Of a DNA stretch of 64,000 nucleotides, positions 1-11,429 are shown one piece after another. A program made the translations under genes and the position numbers. Origin of the DNA: Deroplatys truncata. Its lineage: Eukaryota; Arthropoda; Insecta; Mantodea; Mantidae. The stretch is from positions 663,598,618-663,662,617 of the forward strand of contig CM060990.1 in assembly GCA_030765065.1 (NCBI GenBank), in the 5' to 3' direction. Position 1 is the first letter of the stretch; every line of letters begins with the position of its first letter. The notes under the pieces were generated by a model that saw nothing but the letters and a program-made list of their open reading frames with translations, made no database searches and was not told where the DNA came from.

Positions 1-213
1 TAAAATGATTGTTTGAGGATAGAATTTGTTTGGGGCTGAACATTTCTAATGAATACAGCAAAACAATACTTTGAGGAATGATGAATATGGGTTTTCTTTA
101 TATAAGATATAATGTAAACTGACCAGGAGCACATAAACTGAATTATGAATGTGGAAAAATGATAGTTCTAGGAAAGATAGATCGAGGTTCAACTATGTAA
201 AGATGTTACTTAC

Positions 214-412
214 CAATCCTTGTGAGTTTCATGCCATCATACAGTGTATCTATATCACGCTGACAGCGCTCTCCAGCTTCTTTTATGTACAGCTGATTGT
301 CAGAAATAATAGACTCAACAAAACATTCATATCTGCCAGCATCCTGACGTTGGGTATAATGTATATGTGAGTCCATTTTCTTTCCACTGCCCCAAGCAGC
401 GATATTTCCTTT
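214..412 (-). CDS. Host exon, cysteine-rich extracellular protein (DUF704x-like), with frame change
   Basis: A minus-strand exon with acceptor ttttcag and donor GTAAGT. It enters in the phase left by the 15539-15619 exon and first reads YRCLGQWKENGLTYTLY. The frame then changes, and the rest reads RYECFVES, YIKEAGERCQRDIDTLYDG and MKLTRIG. The two halves together resemble one contiguous module of an arthropod extracellular family of unknown function. Entry and exit phases require a length divisible by three, but the exon is 199 nt, so one base is extra (or two missing) near 340-355. It may be a sequencing error or a pseudogene lesion. The next exon lies beyond the window edge. Confidence 0.6.
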
Positions 413-1160
413 CTGAAAATCAAATATTCATGATTTATGAATAACAAGTTCTATGCATGCTTAACCATTATTGGAATGACAAACAAATAGCATAACAACC
501 ATAGAGAGTTTCAATTAGGAGTTATGAAATCAAAATCATCTTTTAATACAAATTATCGTTTTAAGTTCATAAAGCTGCGGTATTCTACATGTCAATGAAG
601 ATTGCTTTTCTATATGAATGTGCTTAACGGAACTACAGTTCGTGAGTTTGAGCATTAAATGCAGCTAAGAACAAGTGTCCTTCTGTAACAGATAATTACT
701 CAAGCGCTAAAGCTTCCACTGCATTCAGTGAATGCAATTACAATTATGAGCTGCCAAGAAAGCTACTTACTGACTGGCAGACCTGTATCTGCATTTATAT
801 TTTAAAATAATGCAATCACAGAGATTTATGAATGTGTCTTTGTTTAGTACTATAATTAAATTTGTGGAATAAAGTGAATCATAGCATTAACACTAGCAGT
901 ATCAGTGGAATTTTTTATGTTGGTAAAAAACAGCTAAAATATCCAGTAGCTGCATAATAAAACCAAAAAATATATAATTGGGCAGTTTTTCTGTAAGTTA
1001 ATTTGAATGGGTATTGATTGACATAGGTAGAAACTGTATCCTCCTGAAGGGGCGATACAGAACAAGCAATGAAGCTCTTCAAGGAAAGTGTAACCTATTA
1101 AAGAACTACTCATACTGGACCTGGTGCTTTAAACCTAAAGTGCATTATATCACATAATTA
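413..1160. other. AT-rich intronic sequence
   Basis: This stretch lies upstream (minus strand) of the 214-412 exon and would be intron. I see no coding pattern, repeat or RNA gene in it. Confidence 0.4.
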
Positions 1161-2095
1161 CACTGGATTAGTCTCCTAAAACTTTCACTGCAAGTATCTC
1201 TGAAACAAAAATAGAAATTAAAAAACGACTTTCTCAGGCATGAAGGTAGGGGAGGGGCTCATCAAAGCAGATGATAGGCATTCAAAAATGTAAGCAAGTA
1301 TGATCTCCAACATAAACTTGTGAGTTTTTTAAATGGGAACGCTTTTTGGCGCAAGCGATAGGTGGAAAATAACATTAAAAATGGCATTTGCAGCATTACA
1401 ATATGTCAATTATAACCCAAGAAATAGTAATGTGAAGTTAAGGCTTGCGATACAATGAAATGCACATCAATTACATATTCTGAGGTTCAACCACATTGTT
1501 TATTTTCAAGTACAAACTTCATGTTACAGTTAATCGTGACGTAACTGATGTATTCCAATGCAACAGAAACTGTTTTTAATACTATTTTTCCTGTTATCAA
1601 TTGGGCTGGAAATGACACAGGGTTTCCAGTCACAAAAATATAAAAGGAAAATAAATAAAGGTTTATCGTTTTTTAAAATATTCTTGGAAAAACCACAGTG
1701 AAGTTTAATACTTGTATGTATAAGTTGAGATTTTTATTATTCTAGCTTCACAGTGAAGCTACAGTAACAGAAATTTCAATTTGTCCTTACAAAGGTTCAT
1801 CTCTTTCATTGTATCTCAAGATCAAATTCACACTACAATACCTCAGATTGTAATTAACCTACTGAATGGCAAAAAGTGGTTTCTTAATGCTATTTTTATA
1901 TTATCGATTGTATCAAAAGAATACAGGGTTTTCATTTTAAAAAAATCACAAGTTTATGTTAAAAATCATATTTGTTTACATTTTTTAATCTACTTTAATG
2001 AGCCCCTCTCCTACCTACATACTGTGAAACTGTTTTTCAATTCTCATTTTTGTTTCAGAGGTGTCTGCAGTGGAAGTTTTAGGTGACTTGCCCTG
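1161..2095. mobile_element. Foldback (long inverted repeat) DNA element, non-autonomous
   Basis: Left arm (about 1161-1460) and right arm (about 1780-2095) are diverged reverse complements of one another. Ends are CACTGGATTAGTCTCC and, reversed, CAGGGCAAGTCACC. Both outer flanks carry TA (1159-1160 and 2096-2097). Shared inner blocks include CTGAAACAAAAAT and AACATAAACTTGTGA. It has no coding capacity. Long arms plus a TA target site suggest a Tc1/mariner-type foldback MITE. The arms have diverged enough to imply an old insertion. Confidence 0.7.
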
Positions 2096-2097
2096 TA

Positions 2098-3897
2098 TAC
2101 TGTTTTTTCAGTTTATTCCTTGCCAGTATTATGGATATTCATGTGGAAGCACTATACTTTCATAGCTGAAAAAAGGGTTACCTATTAAAGGAATACTATT
2201 ATCATATGCCTTCCTCTGTCAGCTCCACAAAAGTTTATAGAAAATTTAAGAGGCAAGTTCTATTTATTGTATACATTATTTAAATGTCATTCTTAAGTTT
2301 TTCTTAAGTAGAGAATCCAAGGATTTAACAAAAGAAAATGGAAAGAAATTGAAAGTGCAAAAACTTTTAATATATTTCTCCCAGTCTAACATTCACTAAA
2401 AAATATGCCTACAGAAATATGAAGTTCTTTACACCAAGGGGTATTTAATTGTGCTATATCTACATATTTTCTCTCTCCAAGGTGTTCTTATTTTACCTGT
2501 CTACATCAGTTCAGAGCTAACTATACATACGAATGAAAGCTATGTAGTAATGAGAATTTATATTTTGTCCTTAATTATCTTTAAAAGAACAAGGGGGAAA
2601 AAAAAAGGGAATTGAGCATTCAAAACTCTGCATGTAAATTGTCTACTCAACTGATTGAAGTCTGTGTTGGTAATGTAATTTTAGTAGTACAAAATGGCAA
2701 AGGTAACTCTTTATGAATGAAAAATTAAAAATTCTCCAAAAACTATATTTGCTTATTTTCAGTGCAACTATTGAACAAAGAATATGTTAACCATCCCATG
2801 AATATTTCCCCTGTTTATCACTGTCCCACTAATTCTTTAGTCCCTCAAAGAGCATATTAATGGAGTTAGTAAAGAGTATTTAACGTTAAGTAGATGATAC
2901 ACAGTATCTTCAGCTACCTTAAAATAGGTCTTTCTGTCATTTGTTCGTAATACATAATTTCCTCAAACATTGTAGCAATCAGAAATGGAACACTGAAAGG
3001 TGAAATAAAAAATGCAGCACTCTTTTTCACCATTACAAAAATAAATTCATACTTATTTGAGTTTCATTGTACGTCAGTTTGAACAGATAATTTCATTATT
3101 CAGAGGGAGAGGAAATGAGAGAACAGAAGTATCTGCCTGTAAATACTTAATAATGCCTGAACATAGGTAAATTTTATTATTTATTTTTATATGTTTGCTA
3201 GAGAAATATTAGTTAATGCAACTACCCTGATAAATTTTCTAAAGTTTTAACTGGTAGCCTGCATAAATTTTAATTATCAAAGAAAATAAATTAATTTCTA
3301 CAGCATGGAATCATGAAGTAGTCCTTATATTTTTGTTTTAGAATGGAAATAATTTTCAGCACTAAAAACTTGCTGCTCAATGGTGATTTACATGCTTCTA
3401 ATAACGATCTGAGCGCAATGTGGTGTGAACCATTCGACAAATTACATTGCTGAAGACATTTATTTTCTCCGCACCACCCTTCAAGATAAAATATATCAAC
3501 TAACAATTACATCATCCACTAAAACTGATTGGAAGTTAGGTCTGAATAAATATGATCATGTAAATTAATTATTGTGAGGAAAGATTATCTCACTAAGAGA
3601 TCTTAGTGTGCTACAAGCATTGTCTGACTTTTTAACTAAGTATACTAGAAATAAACCATTTTTCAGAGATATTAAAAGTTTAAACCTACTAAAAAAATAT
3701 GTATCACGAAGGATGGCATATTGACATCTTAAATCATGTCTGCAGAATCTTATTTTGCTGTGTGCTATATTTCTTTTAAATTCTTTAGGAATGCCGCCAA
3801 TTCAAGTGACAAGGAACAGGTGTTGAACTACTTGGGACTAAGTTATAAAGTATTACTTAAAGATAGTGTGCCTATATTGTTAACTGTATACATACAC
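2098..3897. other. AT-rich sequence without recognised features
   Basis: About 1.8 kb of AT-rich sequence. Short open frames here have no family resemblance or splice context. I see no tandem or inverted repeat of note. Confidence 0.4.
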
Positions 3898-4186
3898 ATA
3901 GGGTGGAATGCATAAAATCCAAGCTTTGTCTTGAAGATTAGTCTTTAAGTTAAAGCGAAAGCTTTAAGATTACTCTACAAGATTAAGCTTTGGCTTGTTC
4001 AACTCATGCATAAAAAGAATCTTAATCTAGCAAGCTTTCGCCAGACGTTTTTCCAGCAAACGCTTGAAATACGTTGCGCGCGCAGCTATCGCCTGCCAAA
4101 TGCGGCTCATAACTGTTGTCTCATGTGGCGAGTACAGAAGTGTTTTGCGAATATGGTACCTAACCTATATCGAAGTTATATGCGTA

Positions 4187-4549
4187 ATGGCAGACGAAGT
4201 GAATATTCAGAATACCTTTCTAGCAATTCTTAAGCAGTTTCCAATACTGTTGAATAAATCGCAAATCCCGAGCATCAAAGAAGAGAAAGTGAACGCTTTG
4301 CAAACCACCTGCATCAAACTGGAAGAAATTTTAGGCAGAAAATTCACTCCACAGCAGGTGCAGAAAAAGATTCAGAATATGAAAACTGAATTAAAAAGAA
4401 AAACTGACCGTAAGGCCACGGGAAATCAGAAAATAAGGTTAAAAAGGTGGGAAGAAGAATTTCTGCAGCTGCTTGATGTCGAAAGCAACCCAACCATTGG
4501 TAGGATTCCAGGTAAGAATGCAAGTCGATCTCAGGAGCCAATTATTTAG
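4187..4549 (+). CDS. MYB/SANT-like DNA-binding accessory protein of the transposon
   Basis: An open frame starts MADEVNIQNTFL and contains an N-terminal three-helix pattern with spaced hydrophobics and a basic block (QQVQKKIQNMKTELKRKTDR), then RWEEEFLQLL. This is the layout of the MADF/zeste-type MYB domain in Harbinger accessory proteins, which in that family bind transposon ends and help import the transposase. An upstream in-frame ATG at 4064 exists, but homology-like sequence begins at 4187. A good splice donor (CCAG/GTAAGAAT) lies at 4511-4512, so the gene may have been spliced to an exon now lost. Confidence 0.55.
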   Translation: MADEVNIQNTFLAILKQFPILLNKSQIPSIKEEKVNALQTTCIKLEEILGRKFTPQQVQKKIQNMKTELKRKTDRKATGNQKIRLKRWEEEFLQLLDVESNPTIGRIPGKNASRSQEPII

Positions 4550-5194
4550 AAATTTTTTTGCTTTGGTTTGTAGTATCAAATACAATTTAAAATGTATTCT
4601 GTAATGTGATACATGTTATACGTAACTGCTATAAAATATAAATATATCGGAAAATTACAGCGAATGATAAAGTACGTAACAATATGATACTACTTTGGCA
4701 AAAAAGGACAGTTTCAAATTCTTTTTTTGCTTCATTACGAATTTTTTCAGGTTCTTCAAGACAGTTTTCAAATGGGTTTACACATGTCTTTCCTGTAAAC
4801 AACACTAAAATTGCTTATTTTAGTTGCCTTTATTTCTGGTTAACAACTGGACGTTGTTGAGTTTACCATTTATATAAGTTTTATTGGAAAATCTTTCTTT
4901 TCTATTGTAGCTCCTCTAGTTTTAAGAGTTCCAAAATGTAACTGTCTATAGCTCTTGTTTGATGGAGCTAGTTTTACCAGCATATAACTAATTTCTCTTA
5001 AGAAATTTCTCATTTTCATTGAGATTTGAAGTTATTATGAGCAAAAGTAATCTCAGCATTTATACGTAAGATGTTAATTATTGAAAGAACAGTGACAATT
5101 GACATCATCTGTATCCCTCTGCTACTGAAGAAATTTCACTTTTAGGATCACCTCTGAATAACCTAATGAAGGTTACATTACTAATAACTAAGCC

Positions 5195-5386
5195 CCGGAT
5201 TCTTAGGTTCTGACCTATTTTATTCCTGACCTCATACACTCCAAACTTCGGTTTATATTAATGTTTTAGTTACCAACTAGTAATATACTTCAATTTTATA
5301 GAGCCTAAATTGACCTAATTTTACGTTAGGACCTAATAAAACCTATTTTTCGTGATAGAACCTAAAAGTGCCTAATTCGGTTATTT
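5195..5386. repeat. Cluster of spaced CCTAA/TTAGG motifs
   Basis: Within the Harbinger-like element, CCTAA or TTAGG occurs about eight times over roughly 190 bp at irregular spacing. The ends read CCGGATTCTTAGG and CCTAATTCGG, which are loosely inverted. It could be a small nested MITE or a set of transposase-binding motifs. Irregular spacing argues against a true telomeric array. Confidence 0.25.
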
Positions 5387-6379
5387 AAGCAAATAAGAGT
5401 AGATTTATGAATATAAAAATATTTTTAAAACGAAGGGAGACCGTTCGAATAATGAAACTATTAAATAATTAGATTATGAAATCTTGCGCAATACCTTACA
5501 ATAATAAACTTTAATTAAACCGTCCGCCACAATAATAAAGTAATTAAAACGTTCGCCGCCTTCAGTTATCATTTTCTAGCTATAGTCGAAAGAGGTGGTC
5601 AGTGGCACGCGGCATTTCTGAAACGTGTGATGTTTACATACCGCAACAATAGGTGAAAACTAGAGGCAAACATTTTAATAGCGCTGTTGAGTAGTATGCA
5701 TTATTGCTTCTTCCGTTATAGGGAGCTTCTAACACGACATTTTTTAATTTGGTACTTTCAAATACATACTAAAGTTACAGTTAATTTAACTTTTTACACT
5801 TTTCTTTGACGGATATTCATGAACTGTGCCATTTTGTGTGATAAAACAACTCTTAAGACTTCTCTTGTATGAATCAAGTCACCTACTGAGGTAGCTTGAA
5901 AAAAGTCAAGATTAATCTAGAGGAAGTGAAGCTTTCGCTTGTTTTATGCATCGGATTTGCACTTAAAGTCAAGTCATTGCTGGAAAATTCAAGCTAAAGC
6001 TAGGCAGCTAGCTGGCTCCAAAGCAAATGCTAGACTTAAGGAAAGTCGAAGCTGTTTTATGCATTAAAAACCAAGATTACACTTGAAAATTAGCAAGGTA
6101 AAGCTTATGCTTGACTTTATGCATTCCACCCATAGCCTTTGTTTGGATGCGTGGCCGTATTACAGCGAATTGCTTGCCTGCACTGTGCTGTTTCTAACTG
6201 TTTTGCTCCCTCTCCATGAGCCCACTAATCAGTTGATGCTATCCCTTTGTTCAGAGGTTGATATGTTTTAAGATCTGTGTTTTGTGTTATAGTATGTTAA
6301 TGCTGTTATAATGCCAAAAAGTCTGTATACTTGCACATAAAATCTTTATGTATGATATGTGACAGCAAACTGCTAGATA

Positions 6380-7320
6380 AGTGAGATGGCGATTTATAGA
6401 CAGATTCCCTACTGTTCATACACCTCACAGAGAAATGGTTTGTAATTTTGTGAATAGGTTTAATGAAACAGGATATATTCTTGATAAGAAAACAAAAGTA
6501 AGTCATTTTTCTTACAGAAAAATTAAATTAAACTGAGTTGCATTTATGGACGCTCTTTCAACTACTATGGTTCTTAGCATCCCATTCTATATTGAGTATG
6601 AAAGACCGAAAATTTTGCTCAGAGGCCTCTTTATCATGTTTCAGATTCTTTTACGTGCTGTAAATCTACTACAGCAGACCACCGGCTTTACTTCCTTTCC
6701 AAAGCTATGCTAAAGATTTTTACGGTCGAAAAAATGTATCACCCTCTGCCAGGTTTGAACCCACGAGCTAGGGAAAAAGAGTTTTTCCTCTATTCTTACA
6801 GAGGAAGAACTCTCTGACATCATAGAAAAGTTAAAATGAAGTCCAAATAAATCTCTGAGAAAGCCTGTACAGAAATCAGGAATTTTACAAACCTCGGCTT
6901 TGAATGCCAATAAACTTTTAAAATTAAAACCTTATAAGGTAACTGTAGTTCAAGAATTGCAACCATGCAATAATATGAATAGAGTTAATTTCTGCAATTG
7001 GGTACTGGATAATGTTAATAATGGCTCTATTGGTCTGCTTTTAATATTTTTTTTTAAATGGATAAAGCATGGTTTTAATGGCCATGCAAATTTTCTCAAG
7101 AGAGGGAGAGATACGTGGCACCAAAAGGACATTATTTCCAACAACATCTATGATAAAGCTATGTGGTTATTGTATTTATAATTTGCATGAGGAATCTATG
7201 TGCTTAAGCACAGCCAGCAGTGTGTGTCCCAGTGCCAAGAAAATTCCTGTTAAGCTGGCTACGCACCCAAACATAGATGACTGTTTATACAGGGCTACAT
7301 ACGTATATTTTTAAGAATAG
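6380..7320 (+). pseudogene. Tc1/mariner-superfamily transposase fossil
   Basis: Degenerate plus-strand coding patches recall the common insect transposase-derived protein with an N-terminal helix-turn-helix: REMVCNFVNRFNETGYILDK (about 6430), LTEEELSDIIEKLK then SPNKSLRKPVQ and a patch ending KLLKLKPYKVTVVQELQ (6795-6960), and a weak DDE core (7060-7200). Frame breaks are frequent. An insertion, perhaps a SINE, separates the first patch from the second (about 6515-6768). No inverted repeats were found, so the ends are approximate. Confidence 0.55.
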
Positions 7321-7321
7321 A

Positions 7322-7689
7322 GCTGCACTATGCCTGTAAATACTTTTGTCACTTTTCCCCAAGAACTCCATACCAAAATTTCCCTGGCTGATAGTAATAT
7401 TCTACATGCTTTCCTGCAGTATTTAAAAACAATATACACAGTATTTGTGATTATACTCATAATAAAGGAGAATTACAACACTTCATAAAATCCTTAAACC
7501 ATGAATGGATGAAACTGATACATAGCATGCAGTGAATTTTCATTTATTGTGAACATGTAATTTTGATTGACACAACAGGAAATGCAGGTCAAAGCAGAAG
7601 AGTTCAATCATAGGGTATAAAAAAGCAAAGATGTGGTTGAAGGGCAGAAAAGCGTGTATTTGCAAACAAAGAGCATGCCACAAAAATTT
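7322..7689. other. Unassigned AT-rich sequence
   Basis: I see no coding pattern, tandem repeat or element terminus between the transposase fossil and the WSTE-repeat pseudogene. Confidence 0.35.
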
Positions 7690-8661
7690 TTATGCAAGTA
7701 GGCACACAAAGTGGGGAAAAAGTACTGCTCCTAAAGCTACCTTCTTTTTTGAATGATACAGATGTTCTTGCAACAGCATTGGGCCTCTCATCCCATTTGG
7801 AGCTCCATGAACCTGTTGTTTTGCAAAATGTTTGTTCATTTTGGGATGAAATTCCAGGTCCATTGAACTGAGGAATATGTGTTGGTTGTCAGCTAGTGAG
7901 TGTTTATTGTAATGATTTCCTGGCTGATTGGAGTTCATATTCCAGGGAATAGGTCTTTCTGTACCACGATTTCCTTTCTAACCGATAGGTACCTTTCGAT
8001 TTGTTTCTGTACTCCACTGAATGGGATTTTCTGTACCCTTTTGACCAACATTAACCATATTAGTCCTTGAATGGAGCTCAGTATTAAAAGCCAGATGCCT
8101 TTCAGTTTTACTTGGTCCTGTAAAGCCAATATTTGACTTATGAGATGATTCTTTACTCCAGTCAGAAATGCTCTTTAGTGTTAAATCTGGTATTCGTGTA
8201 TACATAGATGTTTCAGCATTCCAGTGCCAGAAACCTCCACCTTCCAGATGACCTGCTGAAGCAGAATTAGTATGATAAGCAAATTTAGGATCATATTGAG
8301 GTCTTGCATTACCCCTAGTTTGTTGATGATAAGATTCTGTGCTCCAGTAAGGTCGCTCTCTGATGAATGGCTTAAAGGGATCTGTTACTGTTCTATTGTA
8401 CACATGCAAAGATGTTTCACTTGTTCTTTGTGCTGTATAACCTGAACTAGTTGAATGGTAAGGCTCTGTATTCCAGTGCACTGGCCTTTCAATTCCTCTT
8501 ATATTCACTGGATCTGAATTTATTTGTCGATGTGGTTCTATGTTCCAACTTGGAGGACTTGTGCTTCCTTTTGTTGTACATTTATCGAACTGACATAAGA
8601 GATGGAGTCTGTATTTACAGAATGAAATCCCTCAGTACTCCATTGACCTTTTGGATATATA
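7690..8661 (-). pseudogene. W-S-T-E repeat protein, 3' part (pseudogene or retrocopy)
   Basis: Minus-strand coding sequence with a degenerate unit every 25-35 residues: KGQWSTEGFH, PPSWNIEPHR, RPVHWNTEPYH, ERPYWSTESYH, FWHWNAETSMY, SDWSKESSH, NPIQWSTETNR, RPIPWNMNSNQ. The 7978-8508 block is open for 176 codons and continues in frame past one TAG at 7978-7980 to about 7690. A frame change separates it from the next block upstream (about 8570-8580). No introns are visible over more than 1 kb, suggesting a retrocopy or a single-exon gene. I do not recognise the family; spaced aromatic/acidic repeats are seen in some axonemal proteins, but that is speculation. A mariner splits the sequence. Confidence 0.5.
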
Positions 8662-9956
8662 CGAGGGTGGTCTGAAAAGTTTCCGACCTCAACATGAAGA
8701 TGGCAGCACTCGTAAATAAAAGTAGTGAATTTCGTTGTTCATCTGTTGATAGTTACTCACCAAAGTTTCAGCCATTTTGGATGCTCAGTTGTTATGTAAC
8801 AGTCGTTTGAGTGAGGTGATGCGAGTGTTTTTATGAAAATGGACAAAATCTAGTATCGATCTGTCATTAAATATTTGTTTTTGAAAGGCAATACACCTAC
8901 GCAAATCAAAGATGAGTTGGAATCTGTGTATGGGGACTCTGCACCATCATTTACCACAGTGAAATTTTGGGTAGCTGAATTTAAACGTGGCCGTAAGAGC
9001 TTGGGAGACGAACGTTCGGGACGTTCAAAAATTGCAACTACCGACGAAAACATCACCAAAGTTCACCAAATGGTGCTAGACGACCGCTGAATTAAAGTGA
9101 GAGAGATAGCAGAGGCTATGAATATGTCAAAAGAATGTGTTTATCACATATTAAATCAACATTTAGGCATGAGAAAGCTGTCCATGCGTTGGGTGCCGCG
9201 TTTGCTCGCGTTTGACCAAAAACGTGTTCGAATGAACATTTCCAACGCTCTGTTGGTGCAGTTAAGGCGCAATAAATCCAAGTTTTAGCGCCGATTAATT
9301 ACTGTAGATGAATCTTGGATACACCATTATACGCCCGAAACAAAAATACAGCCCAAACAGTGGACTGCAAAGGGGGAACCGGCTCCAAAAAAAGCAAAAA
9401 CTGTTTTTTTCGGCTGGGAAAGTGATGGTGATTGTTTTTTGGGATAGTCATGGAGTTATTTTAATCGATTATCTTCAAAAAGGAAAAACCATTACAGGAG
9501 CATACTACGCATCATTACTTGACAAGCTGAAGGCAGAACTTGTGGAAAAACGGCCACATTTGCAGAAAAAGAAAATTCTGTTTCACCAAGACAACGCACT
9601 GTCTCACACCTCAGCGGTTGCAATGGCGAAAATCCACGAATTACGGTTTGAACTGCTTGACCATCCGCCTTACTCACCAGATCTAGCCCCAAGTGACTTC
9701 TTTTTGTTCCTTCATCTGAAAATTGCGCTCAGAGGACAGAGATTTTCGTCAAATGAAGAGGGAATCACCTTCGTGAACAATTATTTTGCAGAGAAAAATG
9801 CAGAGTACTATTTGGACAGGTTACAGAGAAGGGAGCATCGCTGGGAGAAGTGTGTAGAGTTACAAGGAGACTATGTTGGAAAAAAAAAAAAAAAAGAAAA
9901 TTCTGAAAAAATGTCTTGTATCTTTATTAGGTCGGAAACTTTTCAGACCACCCTTG
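8662..9956 (+). mobile_element. mariner transposon
   Basis: A 1295-bp element with about 28-bp terminal inverted repeats, CGAGGGTGGTCTGAAAAG at the left and the complement of CAAGGGTGGTCTGAAAAG at the right. It is flanked by TA on both sides (8660-8661, 9957-9958). It carries one decayed transposase gene and sits inside the WSTE-repeat pseudogene, whose coding pattern resumes on the other side. Ends are well preserved, so the insertion is fairly recent relative to the host pseudogene. Confidence 0.92.
8836..9900 (+). pseudogene. mariner transposase (D34D), broken
   Basis: The reading begins MDKI, then TAG, then YRSVIKYLFLKGN. Helix-turn-helix sequence GNTPTQIKDELESVYG is followed by RSGRSKIATTDENI, REIAEAMNMS and the linker MRWVPRLL. 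Catalytic residues are visible: VDESW (first D), HQDNALSH (second D) and YSPDLAPSDF (third D, 34 residues later). Lesions visible are in-frame stops near 8848, 9088 and 9286 and one extra base in the T-run near 9405. The C-terminus runs into an A-run at 9881-9894. The product would not be functional. Confidence 0.9.
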
Positions 9957-10300
9957 TATTCTTGGTCTGATAACTTTCTGTGCTCCAATAAGATCGTCTG
10001 TTGCTCACCTGGTGTGTATTGTGGTTTGCATATTTCTAAAGATTTCTATCTTTTCTAGGATCAGTAGGCTTTTCTGGTCTTTCCAATTTGGCTTTGACCC
10101 ACTTTGATAAACTTCGGTACTATAGTATACATTACTCCTACCTGCTTCTACATAATGAGGATTTGTGTGTTACAAGGAATTTAAGTAGCTATAATAGGCC
10201 ATCTGTTGGTCATGGAAACCAATATTTCAGCTGGGGGAAGCATAGTGCTGACCACACTATTTCCCCATATCAGCTGTATGATTGTCCACTACTGCTGTGT
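9957..10300 (-). pseudogene. W-S-T-E repeat protein, 5' part
   Basis: Beyond the mariner the same minus-strand repeat pattern continues: RSYWSTESYQ (about 9960-9995) and YYSTEVYQSGSKPNW (about 10090-10135), in different frames with stops between them. This shows the mariner interrupted an existing repeat-coding sequence. The 5' end is not resolved. Confidence 0.4.
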
Positions 10301-10389
10301 GCCTATTAGTGCGAAGCTGACCCTTGGGTTGCATACTCTAGGGCCCATTACGGCTGTTGTGCCATGGATTACAAAAATGTTTGTATTCA

Positions 10390-10437
10390 ACCAAGAAAGA
10401 AAAAAGAAAAGAAAGAAAAAAGAAAAGAAAGAAAAAT
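10390..10437 (+). repeat. A/G-rich simple repeat (AAAAG-type)
   Basis: A run of imperfect GAAAA/GAAAG units. Open frames read through it in several phases and are not genes. Confidence 0.85.
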
Positions 10438-10509
10438 GAAACATAAGACAACAACAATTTGCAAACAATGTTATAAAATGTAATACCATGTTTTGTTCAC
10501 TCTAGTCAT

Positions 10510-10625
10510 GTGTAGTTGGAAAGCCAATTTGAAACATTCGATGCTATGGCCAGTATTCGAATCATGGATCTTCAGCTACCTATGACCAAGCATCCATGAT
10601 ATCTTGAGTAATCGGTACCACCTTT
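10510..10625 (-). repeat. tRNA-derived SINE fragment
   Basis: On the minus strand a tRNA-like region ends in CCATGATTCGAATACTGGCC, a B-box-like stretch, followed by a body resembling the SINE at 55350. The A-box part is degraded. Confidence 0.45.
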
Positions 10626-11421
10626 AAGCATTAATGGAATACTTGAATCAAATGAAAAGGTTTAATATGTAGTCTGTATTTAAAAATTCATGACTTTTTC
10701 ACTATTTTTTTATAAAAATCTTTTCGCGTGTGAAAAGTACTGCTTCATTTTCTAAGCATTTCAACAATTTTTTATCACTTTGATATTACAATTGTATGCC
10801 CAAAAATGTGTAGCTATGGCCAATTTTTCCAACTGCTTAAACATTATGTTCCGAAAATGTTCTTTAGTGCAAATATCCAATTTCCTTTTGGTTTTAACTG
10901 CACTCAATAAATTCATCACATCGCTAGATGTCTCCCCGCATACCCATGAATGGTCAATGCTCCTGTCAGTCAAATCTACAGCAGATGATGAGGACAACAG
11001 ATCTTTGAAACATAGTGTTATTGTAACAAGTGAAGTAGTGTCACTAAAACAATGTTAGTTTATGATTCGATTCAACTTCACTCTTCAGCCTCAAAAAAAT
11101 AAAGAATTTACATTAACTTACATTATTTAAAAAATTGTTGGGCTACAATAATTAAAACTGGTGCTACATACAGATTTACTTTTTCACTTATGATACATTC
11201 TAATTTGTTATAAAATTTGAAGAAAAGAAAAAGAAAAAAAAAAGACCATTTTAATTTAATATTTTACTTTTTTTTTTAAGTAAAAAATATTTATACTATG
11301 AGGGCCTTTTATAAAGCTTCTTCCCTTTTTTAACAAAAACATTAATGAATTTATATCACTAGTCTGAAACTAAAGCTTCATATTATTTTTCCGCATAGTT
11401 TCTGGCTACATTCAGGCATTT
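10626..11421. other. AT-rich spacer
   Basis: Short opposed open frames occur at 10761-11058 but without recognisable domains or splice context. A- and T-runs occur at 11220-11280. Nothing further can be supported. Confidence 0.3.
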
Positions 11422-11429
11422 GTAATAGC

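Larger units (their letters stand above)
3901..6131 (+). mobile_element. Harbinger-like DNA transposon carrying only a MYB/SANT-type gene
   Basis: Terminal inverted repeats GGGTGGAATGCATAAA (3901-3916) and its complement (6116-6131) are flanked on both sides by ATA, a 3-bp direct repeat that may be the target duplication. The motif ATGCATAAA recurs just inside both ends (about 4006, 5946, 6052), as do AAGCTT-rich subterminal blocks, likely transposase-binding sites. The only coding segment is a MYB/SANT-like protein near the left end; no DDE transposase is visible. This fits a non-autonomous PIF/Harbinger relative, whose autonomous members encode a transposase plus such an accessory protein. 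The family assignment is inference. Confidence 0.65.

Noticed and set aside
149-370. Plus-strand 73-codon frame
   Set aside because: It is antisense to the minus-strand host exon at 214-412, which has proper splice sites and family-like sequence.
5195-5386. Interstitial telomere (TTAGG) array
   Set aside because: Motifs are irregularly spaced in both orientations and lie inside a transposon.
10761-11058. Pair of overlapping opposed open frames
   Set aside because: Mirror-image frames of similar length without domain, splice context or codon bias are expected by chance here.
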